Shown one piece after another: positions 42,753-51,120 of a stretch of 64,000 nucleotides of DNA. The translations under genes and the position numbers were made by a program. This DNA is from Flavobacteriaceae bacterium (GTDB lineage Bacteria; Bacteroidota; Bacteroidia; Flavobacteriales; Flavobacteriaceae), in contig CANLLR010000011.1 of NCBI GenBank assembly GCA_947491985.1, forward strand, positions 1-64,000. Direction: 5' to 3'. The notes below the pieces were generated by a model that worked only from the letters and a program-made list of their open reading frames with translations, ran no database searches and was not told the origin of the DNA. Every line of letters begins with the position of its first letter. Within the stretch, counting starts at the first letter, position 1.

Positions 42753-44444
42753 TTAATTTAAAACAACTGTTTTTAGGTCTCCATCGACAACTACTTTTAT
42801 CAAATTAAATTTTGATAAACTTTTCATCGCAGCATCCCATTTTTTGCCACTTAATGCCGATTTTTCTTTTAATTGATTTAATATTTGGTTGTTTTCTGCT
42901 TTTAACAAAGCAACAATTTGTTTTTCTTCTTCGGTGAGTTCCAATTGTTTTTTCTCTGGACGCATTTGTGGAAAGAAAAGTACTTCTTGAATCGAGGAAT
43001 TATTGGTCAAAAACATTAACAATCGATCCATTCCAATACCTAAGCCTGAAGTTGGTGGCATTCCATATTCTAACGCACGTAAAAAATCTTCATCTATAAT
43101 TCCATTCGCTTCATCATCGCCTTTTTCAGACAGCGCCATTTGTGCTTCAAAGCGTTCTCGCTGGTCGATTGGATCGTTCAATTCGGAATACGCATTCGCA
43201 ATTTCTTTTCCGCACACCATCAATTCAAAACGTTCGGTCAATTCTGGATTGTCCCGGTGTTCTTTACACAGAGGCGACATTTCTTTTGGATAATCGGTGA
43301 TGAACGTAGGTTGAATAAAATTTCCTTCACATTTAGCGCCAAAAATTTCATCAATCAATTTCCCTTTTCCCATCGTATCATCTACAGCAATTCCCATCGA
43401 ACGAGCCGCATCAAATAATTCAGCTTCCGATTTGCCAGAGATGTCAAAACCAGTAAAATTTTTAATAGCATCGGTCATGGTAACGCGAGCATAAGGCGCT
43501 TTAAAATTTACTTTATGCTCGCCAAAAGTAGCTTCGGTAGTTCCGTTAACTTCTTTTGAACAATGCTCGAGTAAATTTTCGGTAAATTCCATCATCCAAT
43601 TGTAGTCTTTATAGGCTACATAGATTTCCATGGCCGTGAATTCAGGGTTGTGTGTTCGATCCATTCCTTCATTTCTGAAATTTTTCGAAAACTCATACAC
43701 ACCATCAAAACCGCCAACAATCAATCGTTTCAAATACAATTCGTTTGCAATTCGCAAATACAACGGAATATCTAAGGCATTGTGATGCGAAATAAACGGA
43801 CGCGCAGCTGCTCCACCAGGAATAGCTTGTAGTATTGGCGTTTCTACTTCCATATAACCAGCGTTATTGAAAAAATTTCGCATGGCATTGAAAAGTTTTG
43901 TTCGTTTTATAAAAACATCTTTAACATGTGGATTAACAACCAAATCAACATAACGCATTCGGTAACGCAATTCGGCGTCGTTAAAAGCATCGTGCACATT
44001 TCCGCCTTCATCAGTTTTCGGTAATGGCAACGGACGCAATGTTTTGCTTAATATCGAAAAATGATCTACTCGAACACATTGCGCACCGACTTTGGTGGTA
44101 AACAATTCGCCTTCTACACCGATAAAATCACCTAAATCAGTCAATTTCTTAAACACTTGATTGTATAAGGTTTTATCTTCACCTTCACATATCATGTCGC
44201 GGTTAAAATATAACTGAATACGACCTTCGCTGTCTTGCAATTCTGCAAAACACGCTTTGCCTTGATCGCGAACACTCATCAAACGTCCTGCTAAAATCAC
44301 CTTCTTACCATCAGCAAAATTATTTTTCACTTGTTTTGAAGTGTGATCTACTGGAAATAAGTTGGCTGGATAGGGGTTAATTCCTAAACCACGTAAAGCA
44401 TCGAGTTTTTCTCGTCGAATGATTTCTTGTTCTGAAAGTTGCAT
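42753..44444 (-). CDS. lysS: Lysyl-tRNA synthetase, class II, with C-terminal extension
   Basis: A 563-residue class IIb synthetase. The N-terminal OB-fold (about 55-165) binds the anticodon. Motif 2 is visible in FRNEGMDRTHNPEFTAMEIY and motif 3 in GLGIGMDRLLM. Standard LysS is about 500 residues; here about 65 extra residues follow (LTEEEKQIVALLKAENNQIL, SGKKWDAAMKSLSKFNLIKV), which look like a small winged-helix-type domain and are, as far as I recall, normal for flavobacterial LysS. The start is supported by a TATCTTTG -7 box 20 bp upstream. It is divergent from lipB across a 250-bp gap. Confidence 0.96.
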   Translation of the reverse strand: MQLSEQEIIRREKLDALRGLGINPYPANLFPVDHTSKQVKNNFADGKKVILAGRLMSVRDQGKACFAELQDSEGRIQLYFNRDMICEGEDKTLYNQVFKKLTDLGDFIGVEGELFTTKVGAQCVRVDHFSILSKTLRPLPLPKTDEGGNVHDAFNDAELRYRMRYVDLVVNPHVKDVFIKRTKLFNAMRNFFNNAGYMEVETPILQAIPGGAAARPFISHHNALDIPLYLRIANELYLKRLIVGGFDGVYEFSKNFRNEGMDRTHNPEFTAMEIYVAYKDYNWMMEFTENLLEHCSKEVNGTTEATFGEHKVNFKAPYARVTMTDAIKNFTGFDISGKSEAELFDAARSMGIAVDDTMGKGKLIDEIFGAKCEGNFIQPTFITDYPKEMSPLCKEHRDNPELTERFELMVCGKEIANAYSELNDPIDQRERFEAQMALSEKGDDEANGIIDEDFLRALEYGMPPTSGLGIGMDRLLMFLTNNSSIQEVLFFPQMRPEKKQLELTEEEKQIVALLKAENNQILNQLKEKSALSGKKWDAAMKSLSKFNLIKVVVDGDLKTVVLN

Positions 44445-44462
44445 AATGTATTTTTAATTGCG

Positions 44463-44470
44463 CAAAGATA
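44463..44470 (-). promoter_or_regulatory. -7 box TATCTTTG for lysS
   Basis: A minus-strand TATCTTTG, exact for TAnnTTTG, 19 bp before the lysS ATG, with a TTG 22 bases further upstream (44493-44495). Confidence 0.5.
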
Positions 44471-44545
44471 AATTATTTGTTTCAAGTTTTTGCAATAAAA
44501 AATGTTCGAATCCAGTTGCAATTTTACTATTTTTTGAAGCGAAAG

Positions 44546-44627
44546 GCTTGGGCAATTCAGCAATCCATATTCCTGCTTTTGCCTTTAGTTGTTCGTTACT
44601 CACAAGCTATCTTCGCAATCAGGTCTA
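44546..44627. repeat. Dispersed intergenic element, GGGCA...CAGG-CTA family, copy 3
   Basis: It runs from GCTTGGGCAATTCAGCAATC and CATATTCCTGCTTTTGCC to CGCAATCAGGTCTA between divergent lysS and lipB. It keeps the landmarks of the copies at 14050 and 20269 (GGGCA, TTCCTGCT, ATCAGG-CTA) but lacks a clear apical hairpin. Confidence 0.6.
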
Positions 44628-44643
44628 ATTGATCAACTATTTG

Positions 44644-44651
44644 TACATTTG
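44644..44651 (+). promoter_or_regulatory. -7 box TACATTTG for lipB
   Basis: An exact TAnnTTTG match 48 bp before the chosen lipB ATG. It lies inside the longer open frame, supporting the later start. Confidence 0.45.
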
Positions 44652-44699
44652 TATCATAAAAATAAGAGGAGTTGCTATTGTTGGTTCTCTGAAATGACT

Positions 44700-45398
44700 A
44701 TGAATAAAAAAATCCACCTTCAAGATATAGGAAATAAAGACTACAAAGCCACTTGGGATTACCAAGAAGAATTGTTTAAGAAAATCGTCGACATCAAAAT
44801 TCAAAATAGAATAGAGGAAACTAGTTTGGAAACTCCGAATTATTTTCTTTTCGTAGCACATCCACACGTGTATACTTTGGGTAAAAGCGGCGATATCTCC
44901 AACTTATTGCTTTCTGAAAAACAATTAATTACGAAAGGAGCTACTTTCTACAAAATTAATCGCGGAGGTGATATTACGTATCATGGTCCAGGGCAAATTG
45001 TTGGTTACCCAATACTCGATTTAGAAAATTTCTTCACTGATATTCACAAGTATTTGCGATTTTTGGAACAAGCCATTATTTTGACTTTGGCCGAATACAA
45101 CATAATAGGTACAAGAAGCGAAGGAGAAACTGGAGTTTGGCTCGGAGTGGAAACACCATTTGCAAGAAAAATATGTGCTCTGGGCGTTCGCGCTTCGCGA
45201 TGGGTTACTATGCATGGTTTTGCTTTAAATGTAAATGCTGATTTAGGTTATTTTGACAATATTATTCCATGTGGAATAAAAGGCAAAGCGGTTACGTCAA
45301 TGCATGTCGAATTGGGAGTAGAAAAAGTAGACGAAAACGAAGTGAAAGAAAAAATTGCTAAACACTTTTCGGTGTTATTTCAATCCTCATTCATCTAA
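44700..45398 (+). CDS. lipB: Lipoyl(octanoyl) transferase
   Basis: The ATG at 44700 (MNKKIHLQDIGNKDYKATWD) is chosen, with ATG 44694 possible; the open frame extends 37 codons further but runs into a promoter and a repeat element. The 232-residue enzyme transfers octanoate from acyl carrier protein to lipoyl domains. Signature segments are INRGGDITYHGPGQIVGYPI, GVRASRWVTMHGFALNVN and the active-site Cys in NIIPCGIKGKAVTSMHVE with the following Lys. Its product would be needed by the E2 encoded in this window. Confidence 0.94.
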   Translation: MNKKIHLQDIGNKDYKATWDYQEELFKKIVDIKIQNRIEETSLETPNYFLFVAHPHVYTLGKSGDISNLLLSEKQLITKGATFYKINRGGDITYHGPGQIVGYPILDLENFFTDIHKYLRFLEQAIILTLAEYNIIGTRSEGETGVWLGVETPFARKICALGVRASRWVTMHGFALNVNADLGYFDNIIPCGIKGKAVTSMHVELGVEKVDENEVKEKIAKHFSVLFQSSFI

Positions 45399-45409
45399 AC
45401 AATCTTACC

Positions 45410-45441
45410 GTCTAAGAAGCCTAAAGTTCTAAGAAATCTAT
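45410..45441. repeat. TCTAAGAA spacer micro-repeat between lipB and rnhB
   Basis: CGTCTAAGAAGCCTAAAG, TTCTAAGAAATCTA and TAATTCTAA form degenerate tandem copies of TCTAAGAAnnCTA in the convergent gap. Confidence 0.55.
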
Positions 45442-46097
45442 AATTCTAATTTCAACTGTTCTGGCAACAATCGAAAACTCATTCTGTGGTATTTGGTTGT
45501 CCCATATTTACGAATAGCTTCACGATGTTCGATAGTTGGATAACCTTTATTCTGTTTCCAATTGTACATGGGAAACTCTTCGTGTATTTTGTTCATATAT
45601 TCATCGCGATACGTTTTGGCTAAAATGGAAGCAGCTGCGATGCTTAAGAATTTTGAGTCGCCTTTAACAATCGATGTACTCGGAATCGAATGTAAAAGTT
45701 CAATTTCAATTGCAGTAAATAGCTTTCCGCCTTTATTTTTTATTCCATTTTTTGGTATCAACGGGCTGTTTCCATCCACTATAATATATAAAGGAGTAAG
45801 GTTTAATTTTAAAACACACTCTTGCATCGCTTTTATGGAAGCATTTAGAATATTTATTTCATCAATAATAATAGGATCTAAATGGGTTATTGCATAACTT
45901 AATGCAACCTCTTCGAGAATTGGCTTGAGCTTTTCTCTTGCTCTTTCTGAGATTTTTTTAGAGTCATTAATTACATCCAGTCCAAAGTCTTTTGGAAGTA
46001 CTATTGCTGCTGCGGTTACTGGCCCAGCTAGGCAACCACGTCCTGCTTCATCTGTGCCACATTCCAATTCAAAACCTGAGTAGTTAAAATTTAACAT
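45438..46097 (-). CDS. rnhB: Ribonuclease HII
   Basis: A 219-residue endonuclease removing RNA from RNA-DNA hybrids and misincorporated ribonucleotides. The catalytic DEDD set is seen in [15 protein letters not shown] (Asp and Glu near residue 16), IIVDGNSP and the later Asp of TYRDEYM, with [14 protein letters not shown] also conserved. Length is normal. It is convergent with lipB and divergent from the SusC gene. Confidence 0.96.
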   Translation of the reverse strand: MLNFNYSGFELECGTDEAGRGCLAGPVTAAAIVLPKDFGLDVINDSKKISERAREKLKPILEEVALSYAITHLDPIIIDEINILNASIKAMQECVLKLNLTPLYIIVDGNSPLIPKNGIKNKGGKLFTAIEIELLHSIPSTSIVKGDSKFLSIAAASILAKTYRDEYMNKIHEEFPMYNWKQNKGYPTIEHREAIRKYGTTKYHRMSFRLLPEQLKLEL

Positions 46098-46294
46098 AAA
46101 ATTAATTTTTATAAAAATATAAAATTTAACGCAACCATTTAAACTTTTAAGTATCTACAGTATGTGTTGCAACCACAAAGTTGTGTTAACTCTTGAAAAA
46201 TTAACATAAGTAAATAAAATATTTCGTGCTATTATTTGTTTATTTAAGATATTATTAAGAAGTTTGCACAATAACTAACTCAAATAAATTTAAT

Positions 46295-49200
46295 ATGAGA
46301 TCGAAGTTCAAATGGATTTTTACGCTTTTAGTAGCGTTTACAATGCAGTTTTCGTTTGCACAAGAGAAAACTGTAACGGGTGTGGTGTCGGATAATTCAG
46401 GACCACTTCCAGGAGCAAACGTTGTTGTTAAAGGAACAACACGAGGTGTTCAAACTGATTTAGATGGTAAGTATTCCATCAAAGCAAAAGTGGGTGAGAC
46501 ATTAGTGTATTCATTTATTGGATTAGACGATCAATCTAAAGCGGTTGGTGCAGCTAATACAATTAGTGTGAAGCTTGTTGAATCAGCTACAAAATTAACT
46601 GAAGTTGTAGTAGAAGGGTATGGTAAAACAACAACCAAAGCTAAGTCGATGGGTGCGACGCAAACCATTTCTTCTAAAACAATTGAAGGACGACCAAACG
46701 TAAACATTCTTCAATCGCTTCAAGGACAATTAGCTGGAGCGAACATAGCAATGTCTTCAGGTCAACCAGGAACAAACAAAATTGATGTTATCATTAGAGG
46801 TCAAGCTACTTTAGGTGCTGATACAGATCCTCTGTATGTTATTGATGGAGTTCCTCAAACACAAGCGTTTTTCAGAAACCTTAACTTCAATGATGTAGAT
46901 ACTGTATCTGTTTTAAAGGATGCGTCTGCAACTGCTATTTATGGTAACAGAGGAACAAATGGAGTTATTGTAATTACTACTAAAAAAGGAACTTACAAAT
47001 CAAGTTTGGATGTTAGATTTTCTTCAAGCTACGGTTTATCTGAATTTAGAGGAGATGATTATAATAAGGTAAATGCGCAACAGCATTTAAGTTTACAAAA
47101 TCAATTAGGTGTTGGTCCAGGTTCTGGAGCAGCATGGCCAGGTCAAACTATTGATCCAACTAACTTACAAGCGTATACTGTAGATACGGATTGGGCTAAA
47201 ATTTTCTTTAGAACAGGAACTACAAACAGTCAAGATTTAAGTATTTCTTCTGGTTCAGAGAATTTGAAAAATTTTACATCTATTGGATATTTCCAACAAG
47301 AAGGTATTATCAAAACATCTGCTTTCAAAAGATTTTCTTTTAGAACAAACTTTTCAGGAAAATCAACTAATGATAGATTCAATTATGGAGCTAACGTAGC
47401 TTTGGTATTCTCTCAAAGAAATCAGTTAGAGCAAGAAACAAGAGCAGGAATTAACAGTAATGTATTGCAAAATCCTTTGAATGGTTATTTGTTATCTTCT
47501 AACTATTATGACCCAAACACATATGTTACTGGTCAACAATTGTTTGATGATTTCGGTTCGCCTGCTTTAGATTTAACACCATATATGTTGTTGGATTTAT
47601 TTCAAGGTAGAAATGCGCCAAGTTTCTTTAATGAAACTAAAACAGTAGTGAATGGTACTTTAAGTTATAAATTGACTAAAAATATTACCGCATCTACTAA
47701 TACAGGTGTTGATTATGCTGAAGATAAAAGAACGTTTGCTATTGGACCAGAGGCTTATTTGTCTATCGTAAGAGCGGTAGGTGCTGGACAGCCATTTCAT
47801 GGTTTGGAAACACAAAGAAGTGCGAGAGAGTTCATGTTTAACCATGTTACTAAATTGAACTACAACAAAGTTTTTGCTGACAAGCATACAGTTGATTTCA
47901 GCTTGTACTCTGAGTACCAAAAAGCACACAGAAGAGTTATGTTGTTCCAACAGATTGGTTTAAACCCATTACAATGGTATCCAGGAGCTGGTACAGGATA
48001 CATTCCTTATAACCTAACATTGCCATTGGCTTATGCGCCAACTGTAGGTGCAGGTCGTACTGATGCTGGTTTGTTCTCTTATTTTGCAACTGCAGAATAT
48101 GATTACAATGGTAAATATGGTTTTTCTGGAAGTTTCAGAAGAGATGCTAGTTACAAATTTACTGCTGAAAACCAATGGGGTACTTTCTGGTCGGTTGCTG
48201 GTAGATGGAATGTTTCTAAGGAATCATTCTTACAAAACAGTTCATGGCTTACCGATTTAAAATTAAGAATTTCTTACGGTTCTACTGGTAATCAAAACAT
48301 TCAAGCAAGAGATGTTGATAGTGATGTTTCTACAATTTTTGGATTTTCTAATGGAATTAGAGATTTGAATAGCGTACAACAAGGATATGGTAATGCAACA
48401 TCATTTGGTGTAGCAGTGTATGGTAACCCTTCTGCACAGTGGGAAACAAATACACAGACTAATATTGGTCTTGATTTCAATATCAAAAGCAGATTTAGTG
48501 GTGCAATTGATGTGTACCAAAGAAGAACAACCGATTTGTTTACAGCTATTCCATTTTCTGCTGCTAATGCATTTCCTGGAAATAGTTTGTCAGGTAATAA
48601 CGGTGCACTTGACAATAAAGGAGTTGAATTATCATTACGTTACGACATTTTAAAAGATACGAAATTCAAAGCAACAATTTGGGGTAACATAGCACGAAAT
48701 GAAAGCGAAATTGTAGACTTAGGAGTTCTTGATAACGGTTCTGGTAGACAAAGAATTGGTACTGATTTTATCAATGAAATAGGCGGTCCAATTTTCCAAT
48801 ATTTTGTAGTTCCTTACGTAGGTGTTAATCCAGACAATGGTAACCTTTTGTTTTTAGACATCAACGGTAATACTACTGAAGCTCCAACAGATGCTGATAG
48901 AAGGACTACAGGTTACAACTATTTACCAATATACCAAGGAGGTTTTGGTTTGGATCTTTCTTATGAAGGTTTCTTTGCAAATGCCGCTTTTGTTTATACA
49001 AGTGATTTCTATCGTTTTGATATTGATTATGATGGTTTAATGGACGCTCGTAACGTAGACCCATTTCCAGTTTCAGCTGATTTATTTAATGCTTGGACAC
49101 CTACAAACACCAATACTGATGTTCCTTCATTAACAAATACAAATTATGATTCTGGAAGTATTTCTGACAGATTTTTACGTAATTCATCTTACATTCGTTT

Positions 49201-49405
49201 AAGAAACTTAAGCGTTGGATATAATGTGCCAGCTAAATTCTTAGCTAAGACTTTCTTAAAAGGAGTTCGTTTTAGAGTACAAGGTGAAAATTTATTCACT
49301 TGGACGAAATGGAAAGGATTTGATCCAGAAAGTTTCGAAACAGCTACAACAGGTAATTTCCCAACGCCTAAGCTATATACTTTTGGTGTAGATATTAATT
49401 TCTAA
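46295..49405 (+). CDS. SusC/RagA family TonB-linked outer membrane protein
   Basis: A 1036-residue outer-membrane transporter. A signal peptide (about 1-22, ending SFA) is followed by a carboxypeptidase-D-like domain (VVSDNSGPLPGANVVVKGTT). A TonB plug domain with LQGQLAGANIAMSSGQPG and YVIDGVPQ comes next, and a long beta-barrel ends in VDINF. It partners the SusD gene 11 bp downstream to import bound nutrients through the outer membrane using TonB energy. No glycoside hydrolase, SusR or ECF sigma/anti-sigma gene is adjacent; the nearest degradative gene is an S8 protease, so peptides are a plausible cargo. Confidence 0.95.
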   Translation: MRSKFKWIFTLLVAFTMQFSFAQEKTVTGVVSDNSGPLPGANVVVKGTTRGVQTDLDGKYSIKAKVGETLVYSFIGLDDQSKAVGAANTISVKLVESATKLTEVVVEGYGKTTTKAKSMGATQTISSKTIEGRPNVNILQSLQGQLAGANIAMSSGQPGTNKIDVIIRGQATLGADTDPLYVIDGVPQTQAFFRNLNFNDVDTVSVLKDASATAIYGNRGTNGVIVITTKKGTYKSSLDVRFSSSYGLSEFRGDDYNKVNAQQHLSLQNQLGVGPGSGAAWPGQTIDPTNLQAYTVDTDWAKIFFRTGTTNSQDLSISSGSENLKNFTSIGYFQQEGIIKTSAFKRFSFRTNFSGKSTNDRFNYGANVALVFSQRNQLEQETRAGINSNVLQNPLNGYLLSSNYYDPNTYVTGQQLFDDFGSPALDLTPYMLLDLFQGRNAPSFFNETKTVVNGTLSYKLTKNITASTNTGVDYAEDKRTFAIGPEAYLSIVRAVGAGQPFHGLETQRSAREFMFNHVTKLNYNKVFADKHTVDFSLYSEYQKAHRRVMLFQQIGLNPLQWYPGAGTGYIPYNLTLPLAYAPTVGAGRTDAGLFSYFATAEYDYNGKYGFSGSFRRDASYKFTAENQWGTFWSVAGRWNVSKESFLQNSSWLTDLKLRISYGSTGNQNIQARDVDSDVSTIFGFSNGIRDLNSVQQGYGNATSFGVAVYGNPSAQWETNTQTNIGLDFNIKSRFSGAIDVYQRRTTDLFTAIPFSAANAFPGNSLSGNNGALDNKGVELSLRYDILKDTKFKATIWGNIARNESEIVDLGVLDNGSGRQRIGTDFINEIGGPIFQYFVVPYVGVNPDNGNLLFLDINGNTTEAPTDADRRTTGYNYLPIYQGGFGLDLSYEGFFANAAFVYTSDFYRFDIDYDGLMDARNVDPFPVSADLFNAWTPTNTNTDVPSLTNTNYDSGSISDRFLRNSSYIRLRNLSVGYNVPAKFLAKTFLKGVRFRVQGENLFTWTKWKGFDPESFETATTGNFPTPKLYTFGVDINF

Positions 49406-49416
49406 TAAAAAAAATA

Positions 49417-51045
49417 ATGAAAAAAATAATAATAGTATTTAGTTTCTTCGCACTACTTCTTAGTAGTTCGTGTAACGACTCTTATGAAATAGTTCAAAGG
49501 GGTGAGTTAAATGATGCTGCTGTGTTTACAAGCATGGCCAACTTACAACAGTTCTTGAATGAAGTATACGATAGAGCAGCAACTGAAAATGATTTAGTTA
49601 CATCATCTTTATTGACTGATGAGGCAGCTATTGCAAGTGGACTTACAACTAATGATACTCAAAGATTTTTTGTGGTATCAACTAATGCTAATGCTGCTGC
49701 AATTTGGAATGCACACTACGGTTTAATTAATTATAGTAATCGTTTGATTAGAGGTGCTTCTTATTACTCGCCAACAGCGGCTGAGTTGCCAGCTTACAAC
49801 TCAATGATTGCACAAGCGAGAGCTTTAAGAGCCTTTGCACATTTTCAACTTTTGGTGTATTTCTCTCAAGATATCAGCAACCCTAATGCATTAGGAGTAA
49901 TGTTGGTGGACCGTGTAATTAATCCAGATGAAGATTTACCAAGATCTACAAATGCAGAGATTTTTGGATTAATTGATTCAGATTTGACTTTCGCAAATGC
50001 TAATTTAATTAACCCAACAGGTGCTAATGCATACAAGTTTGTTAGCTCAAACTTTATCAATGCTTTTAGAGCTAGAATGTTCCTTTACAGAAAAAACTAT
50101 GTTTTAGCTGAGCAATATGCCGATGCTGCAATAGCAGGTGGTGTGCCATTAGCTTCATGTTTGTTTACTGGAGCTCCTCCGGCTAATTTCCCTTTGACTT
50201 CCGCCGCAGTAGTAAGTTCTGCAGGAAGTACAACTATCAACAATTCTCCAGGTGCAGGTAATCCTCAACAATTGGCTTTATGGCAAATGGATCAATGGGT
50301 TCCTACAAATGCTCCTGCTTACAGAAGAATGTGGGTTGACGGAATACAGGGAGAAAGTTTATTCTCATTGGATAGACCAAACAATAGAATTAATTTCAGT
50401 TCACGTTATAACACTAATGGTTCTTATTTATCAGGAGGTCCTTTGTATGACATGGGAAGAAATTTGTTTGACTTGTACAGACAACCACTAGGTGGTGGTG
50501 CTGAAGATTTTAGAAGATGGTCTTTTGTAGATCGTTCTGCTACTATTTCTTTAACTCCGGCTACTGCTTCTAGAACTAACGAGCAAATTGTAATTGATAA
50601 GTATCCAGGTAAAACAGGTTCTCATACATCTAATGATGTTAAAGTATTCCGTGTTTCTGAAATGCATTTTATCAAAGCAGAATGTCGTGCAAGAGCTAAT
50701 GATTTTACTGGTGCTGCTAATCAAATTCGATTGGTTAGACAAGAAAGAAATTATATTGTTGGTGGTGTTGTTCCAGCTACTGTTTATGGTAACGCTACTG
50801 CTGCTTATGCTGATATTTTGTTGGAAAGAAGAAAAGAACTTTCTTTTGAAGGACATAGATACATCGATTTAAAGCGTTTAGGTGCTGATGCAGGGGTTAC
50901 AGGAACTGACAGATATGATCAGGATGCTGTGAATTCTTCAGCTACTAATCCATCAAACATCCTTTTGGGTGATTACAGATTTACTTTGCCTATTCCGCAA
51001 GCTGAACTTAATGTTAATCCATTGACTCAGAATCCAGGATACTAG
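49417..51045 (+). CDS. SusD/RagB family nutrient-binding lipoprotein
   Basis: A 542-residue surface lipoprotein. The signal (KKIIIVFSFFALLLSSSCND) has its lipobox Cys at about residue 19. It has TPR-like helices typical of SusD (IAQARALRAFAHFQLLVYFS near 125-145) and the C-terminal RagB/SusD block with ILLERRKELSFEGHRYIDLK. It caps the SusC barrel and captures substrate. The gene starts 11 bp after susC and ends before a strong terminator, so the pair forms a two-gene operon. Confidence 0.95.
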   Translation: MKKIIIVFSFFALLLSSSCNDSYEIVQRGELNDAAVFTSMANLQQFLNEVYDRAATENDLVTSSLLTDEAAIASGLTTNDTQRFFVVSTNANAAAIWNAHYGLINYSNRLIRGASYYSPTAAELPAYNSMIAQARALRAFAHFQLLVYFSQDISNPNALGVMLVDRVINPDEDLPRSTNAEIFGLIDSDLTFANANLINPTGANAYKFVSSNFINAFRARMFLYRKNYVLAEQYADAAIAGGVPLASCLFTGAPPANFPLTSAAVVSSAGSTTINNSPGAGNPQQLALWQMDQWVPTNAPAYRRMWVDGIQGESLFSLDRPNNRINFSSRYNTNGSYLSGGPLYDMGRNLFDLYRQPLGGGAEDFRRWSFVDRSATISLTPATASRTNEQIVIDKYPGKTGSHTSNDVKVFRVSEMHFIKAECRARANDFTGAANQIRLVRQERNYIVGGVVPATVYGNATAAYADILLERRKELSFEGHRYIDLKRLGADAGVTGTDRYDQDAVNSSATNPSNILLGDYRFTLPIPQAELNVNPLTQNPGY

Positions 51046-51074
51046 TTATTTGCGAATTAAATATTTCTTAAAAT

Positions 51075-51100
51075 AACCTCTCATTTGAGAGGTTTTTTTT
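51075..51100 (+). terminator. Terminator after the SusC/SusD pair
   Basis: AACCTCTCA/TGAGAGGTT stem followed by a T run, 29 bp after the SusD stop codon. Confidence 0.88.
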
Positions 51101-51107
51101 ATATTTG
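51100..51107 (+). promoter_or_regulatory. -7 box TATATTTG for the S8 protease gene
   Basis: An exact TAnnTTTG match starting at the last T of the SusD terminator, 13 bp before the protease ATG. Confidence 0.5.
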
Positions 51108-51120
51108 AAATAAAAAATAT

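Noticed and set aside
44589..44699. Longer lipB product
   Set aside because: The added 37 residues are encoded by part of a dispersed repeat and by the lipB promoter region and are not seen in LipB.
46295..51045. Polysaccharide utilisation locus
   Set aside because: A SusC/SusD pair is present, but there is no glycoside hydrolase, polysaccharide lyase, SusR, hybrid two-component or ECF sigma/anti-sigma gene beside it.
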